Source: Prorocentrum cordatum
Taxonomy: Eukaryota; Sar; Dinophyceae; Prorocentrales; Prorocentraceae
Direction: 5' to 3'
NCBI GenBank assembly: GCA_963575745.1
Contig: CAUYUJ010020682.1
Coordinates: 28,501-92,500 of the forward strand
DNA: 64,000 bases
The position numbers and the translations under genes are program-made. The notes under the pieces were generated by a model. The model was not told the origin of the DNA. It searched no databases and worked only from the letters and a program-made list of their open reading frames with translations. Position 1 is the stretch's first letter; the number at the start of each line of letters is the position of its first letter. Shown here one piece after another: positions 60,349 through 64,000 of the stretch.

Positions 60349-61515
60349 CGGAGTTTTGATCAGCCTCGGCGCTGGTGTATCCACGGTCAGGAACAGGCCT
60401 GGTTCGGTCAGTCTCGCCCAGTCCCGCTGACTCCGGCTGCATCCGGCTGCATCCGTCTTGCCCCCAGGTTCATTTCGGGCCAATGGGGTTTGAGGGTCCG
60501 ATCGCTGGGCTTCAGGGGTTGCTTCCCAATTCGGATGGGAAGCAGGGACCACCGCCACCGATAAGCCATCTGGGGGGCCGACCACTGTGCGGTAGCACGC
60601 CTGAGCGTCGTCCCGTGGTAGGTGATGTTCGGGCGTGCCACAGCCCAGGGGTCGCTTTTCCCCGATGGGTCACTGGTGCCATGGGTAGCTGTTTCGTTTC
60701 TCCTCCCTGCCCGGGATGGAGCGAGGGCGCGGGTAGATCTTCTTTTCTTTATCTTTTCTTGCGAGGGGGAGCGTTGCACAATCATCGACTCTCAGAGGTC
60801 CGCTTTAATTCCTTGGGTCCGCGCTCAGCGGGACGTCCGAAGCCTACCCTCGCCGATCAACGATTCAGGCACCTCGATGGGCGTCGGGCGTAGGGTTCGG
60901 AATTCGGCGAGCGCGCGGCGACCTCCGAGCCCTGCCCCCGCCTCCCATCGATTCGGGAGAGTCGATGGTTGGCGGGGGTAGGGTTCGGACGTCGCCACCT
61001 GTGCGCTGGACCCCCCTGGCGGCGCCTCCTGTGCCGCCCCTGGCGCGCTCCGCGCGCCCGGGAGGCGCTTCCAGCGCCGATCCAGGACCTCGGCGCAGAT
61101 CCTCGAACGTCTAGGTTTATGCAGTTTTGCTTGCTTCTACAATCACCGTGCACCCCCTTGGCGTCGTCCGAGGGCAACGAGGGTGCGAGTGGCGAGTGCG
61201 CTTCCGAGGGTACTGATGGGACAACACGCGATGAAGCGAGGGCGTTTCCCTCTCTGCCTGTCCACGGGAGGGAGCGAGGGGGCGAGCTTGGGTTCGGCAT
61301 TCCCCCGCCCACTCCCTCGTCTGTTGCCCTCCCAGCTCCTCTCTAGTCGGCGCCGTGTGGTGAATTCAAGCTCGGCTGGCCAGTCTCCTTCGTTGTGGCT
61401 CGGTCATGTGTCGTTTGTTCTCCGCACGGGGCATCCGCGAAAAGGCCACCCCGCTGAGGCGTGGCGGCCGAGGAGCCGGGATCGCAGGGCCGTGGACCGA
61501 GGAGGCAGAATGAGG
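60349..61515. other. Right flank of the element, no gene recognised
   Basis: Phrases GATTCGGGAGAGTCGATGG and GTAGGGTTCGGA repeat loosely around 60850-60995. Open frames lack domains. Confidence 0.4.
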
Positions 61516-61517
61516 AT

Positions 61518-61553
61518 CGAGGAGGAGGAGGAGGAGGAGGAGGGCTACAGTCA
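61518..61553. repeat. (GAG)n microsatellite
   Basis: GAG triplets followed by a pair of phrases (GTCGCATAGCAAGGATGAGT and CCTTGCATCCTTGCC types) repeated to about 61710. Confidence 0.85.
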
Positions 61554-62025
61554 AGTCGCATAGCAAGGATGAGTGATTTTTCAGGGCTACCCTTGCATCC
61601 TTGCCCAGTCGGCCCATTCTTGGCGACTTTTGATTGCCAACCCCGTTCGAAAACGCCAAATTTGCCCTCCAAGGGCCTTGCATCCTTACCGCGCATCCTT
61701 GCCATGCGACTTGACTCTATCGAGGAGGAGCCCTGAGATCCGACGTTGCAGACAAGAATGCAACATCGCGAAAACTCAGAACCTGGTCCCGAGATACTAT
61801 CTTTCTGCTGCACGTGCCGAGCCCGATGCATCTGTGATGGCCCCGAGGCCCACAACCAGGCGAAACACTTGCAATGTGCCACGAGGCAGGTCTGGCGACA
61901 CCACCACCAGGGGGTCCACCTCCAGCGAGGGGGTCCACGATGCCTCCTCGAGCTGGGAATAAAGAGTGTCTCGAGCGAGAGGGGGAGACCACACCACCAG
62001 GAGGACCATCCCTGGCGCCTCGCGC

Positions 62026-62145
62026 TGGTGGTGGTGGTGGTGGTGGTGGTGGTGGTGGTGGTGGTGGTGGTGGTGGTGGTGGTGGTGGTGGTGGTGGTGG
62101 TGGTGTTGGTGGTGGTGGTGGTGGTGGTGGTGGTAGTGGTGTCAC
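62026..62145. repeat. (GGT)n microsatellite
   Basis: About 40 GGT triplets with two interruptions. Confidence 0.95.
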
Positions 62146-62306
62146 CTTTCCTTGTCCCTTGTGATTCCTCAGAGGTCTCGACCCATTCCCCGAGACCAGT
62201 TTTTACCCTAAGGCGTTTTGTCGACGATTCCGAGGCCTGGCGAAGGGCCCTCAGAGGCTGAAAAACAATTCAAGAAACCTTCCGTCGTGATTATTACACG
62301 ACTCGA

Positions 62307-62697
62307 GGAGACGGAGGAGGAGGAGGAGGAGGAGGAGGAGGAGGAGGAGGAAAGAGAAGAGGAAAGAGAGGAGGAGGAGGAGAGGGGAGAGTAGAAGGAG
62401 GGGGAAGATAATGAGGGGGAGGAAGAGGAGCAGGAGGAGGACGAGGAGGATGATGAGGCGGAGGAGGAGAAGGAGGAGGAGGAGGATAAGGAGGAGGGAG
62501 GAGAGAAGGAAAAGGAGGAAGAGGAGGAGGAGGAGAAGGAGGAGGCGGAGGAGCAGGAGGAGAAGAAGGAGGTGGAGCAGGAGGAGGAGGAGGAGAAGCA
62601 GCAGGAGGAGGAGGAGGAGGACGAGGAGGAGGAGGAGGAGGAGGAAGAAGAGGAGCAGGATGAGCAGGAGGAGGAGGGGGAGGAGGAAAACGAGAAG
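62307..62697. repeat. (GAG)n-rich tract
   Basis: GAG/GGA triplets with AAG, GCA and GAT interruptions; Glu- and Arg-rich frames are artefacts. Confidence 0.95.
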
Positions 62698-62904
62698 GGG
62701 GTCTGCGAATGGATTGGTCCCCTCGCCCGCCGCCGCGCCAGGAGCTGGCGGCGCTGCAGCGCGGGGCTGGCGCGGGGGGCGGCGGCCTGGCTGGCGCGCC
62801 GGCCATCGGCCGCGCGGTGAGGAGGGCGTGCCGGTACGCGCGCCTGGACGAGGAGACGGTCCGCTTTTTGGGCACGATCGGGCGGGTCACATTAAACGCT
62901 GGCC

Positions 62905-63240
62905 ATTGAGAGTAGGTATTGCTGGATTCCCAGATCAAGCGCCTTCGTTTTTTTCAAGAATCGATGTGTTCTTACTGCTTCTTGTTGTTCTTTGGGCGGG
63001 CACGAGCCCAATCTACTTTGCCCGCCTCCCTACTTCATGCTTCCACCTTCTTCTTCCGACCGACGGGTCATGGGGGGTGATCGGCCAGTTTTGGCTCACC
63101 ACGCTTCGGCGCGACACGCTTTTCATTTCTTTGCCGCCAGGCGTCAACGGTCCGAGCCTTTCGAGGCCCCCCGGCCCTCTGAGCGGAGCGACACTCCATC
63201 CGCTGGCAAGGCATAGTTCTGAAAGTTCCCGACCGTAAGA
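62905..63240. repeat. Dispersed repeat shared with 35.07-35.24 and 43.75-43.87 kb
   Basis: GAGAGTAGGTATTGCTGG, TTCTTTGGGCGGGC and CTTCTTCCGACCG match 35066-35230. CACCACGCTTCGGCGCGAC (63099) and GAAAGTTCCCGACCG (63218) match 43753 and 43842. 63241-63469 holds no gene. Confidence 0.7.
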
Positions 63241-63469
63241 AGACGGCTGGGCGTCTTAGACGGCAGGCGCCTCCTTTGAAGGGCCCGCGGGGGCTTGGGA
63301 GAAGGCTCGTCACGAGGGGGCTGCCGAGAAGCCCCCTCCCTTCGCAGAAGCTCCCTGGGCCGTCTTTTCTTGGAAAGGCCGCCTCCCTCGCGTCGCATCC
63401 TCGCACGCGCCGCGCAACTGGGGGAACCTGGATCTCCGATGACGGGATCTTTCAGGCGGGTGGAAACTG

Positions 63470-63480
63470 GGGGGGGGGGG
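63470..63480. repeat. Poly-G run
   Basis: At least 11 consecutive G. Confidence 0.9.
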
Positions 63481-63603
63481 TTCAGAGAAGGCCCTTAGTG
63501 GGCCTCAAAGGTGCCCCAAGGGACCCCTCTGGGGCCTTTATCTTCACCCCAGAGTTGACCGCCCAAATTCCTCCTACGCCTCCTCCTTCTCGTCCCCCTC
63601 CTC

Positions 63604-63674
63604 CTCAGCATCATCATCATGATCATCGTGGTCAGCATCATCATCAGCAGCAGCATTATCAGCATCATCATCAC

Positions 63675-63723
<49 letters not shown>

Positions 63724-63845
63724 GTCGTCGTCGTCATCATCATCATCATCATCACCCTCATCACCCTCATCATCATCATCATCATCATCATCATCAGCAT
63801 CTTCATCATCGGCATCATCATCAGCATCATCAGCATCATCATCAG

Positions 63846-63883
<38 letters not shown>

Positions 63884-63889
63884 GCGTCG
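63604..63889. repeat. (CAT)n microsatellite
   Basis: CAT triplets with CAG, CGT and CCT interruptions over about 285 bp. Poly-His, poly-Met and poly-Asp frames are artefacts. 63890-64000 holds no gene. Confidence 0.95.
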
Positions 63890-64000
63890 TTGTAGCGCTG
63901 CGGGTGCCGCGGGAACAAATCATTGGTTACCCCCTATTGGTGGGACTTCAGTTCTTCAATGAGGCCGCCGAAAAAATCACTAGTTCCCCCAAGTGGGGGG

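Overview
The window looks like nuclear DNA of a dinoflagellate. It is GC-rich and crowded with micro- and minisatellites. Retroelement remnants of several classes are present, there is no compact bacterial-style gene layout, and a 13-base stretch matching the dinoflagellate spliced leader occurs in two repeat copies. The genus cannot be fixed from the sequence alone. No housekeeping gene was recognised; almost all protein-coding signal belongs to mobile elements or to unidentified multidomain proteins.

Layout. (1) 0-12.4 kb, minus strand: a left-edge partial protein, a frame-shifted fragment, a 1.18-kilo-residue protein with hydrophobic segments and an ADP-ribosyltransferase-like stretch, a LINE ORF1-like protein, and the 3' part of a LINE ORF2 (reverse transcriptase tail, zinc knuckle, RNase H). 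Twelve strong small hairpins with the core stem-TGAA-stem-G and different self-complementary arms lie inside these reading frames. (2) 12.9-17.9 kb, plus strand: a decayed Ty1/copia polyprotein. (3) 17.8-19.5 and 40.0-42.3 kb: two copies of a composite repeat with covarying inverted repeats near the ends, a 73-bp minisatellite and a GGCTGA satellite. (4) 19.5-36.6 kb: simple repeats, tandem repeats and dispersed repeat modules with no convincing gene. (5) 37.4-39.4 kb, plus: a second LINE 3' fragment with RNase H. (6) 42.3-44.8 kb: dispersed repeats, a MITE-like palindrome and (AGC)21. (7) 44.8-60.3 kb: an apparently complete tyrosine-recombinase (DIRS-order) retrotransposon with split direct repeats A1 - ORFs - B1 A2 B2. 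(8) 60.3-64 kb: simple and dispersed repeats.

The 15.5-kb tyrosine-recombinase element is the centrepiece. It encodes a very large Gag-like protein with a CCCH finger, a methyltransferase-like domain, a reverse transcriptase with RNase H and a second, degenerate cytosine-methyltransferase-like domain, and then a tyrosine recombinase fused to an RRM, a cysteine-rich finger and an RS/KG-rich tail. Its repeats are nearly identical, which implies recent insertion, yet the reading frames are split by two frame changes and one in-frame TAG. These may be programmed recoding sites, young mutations or assembly errors. The same type of methyltransferase-like domain also appears in the copia remnant.
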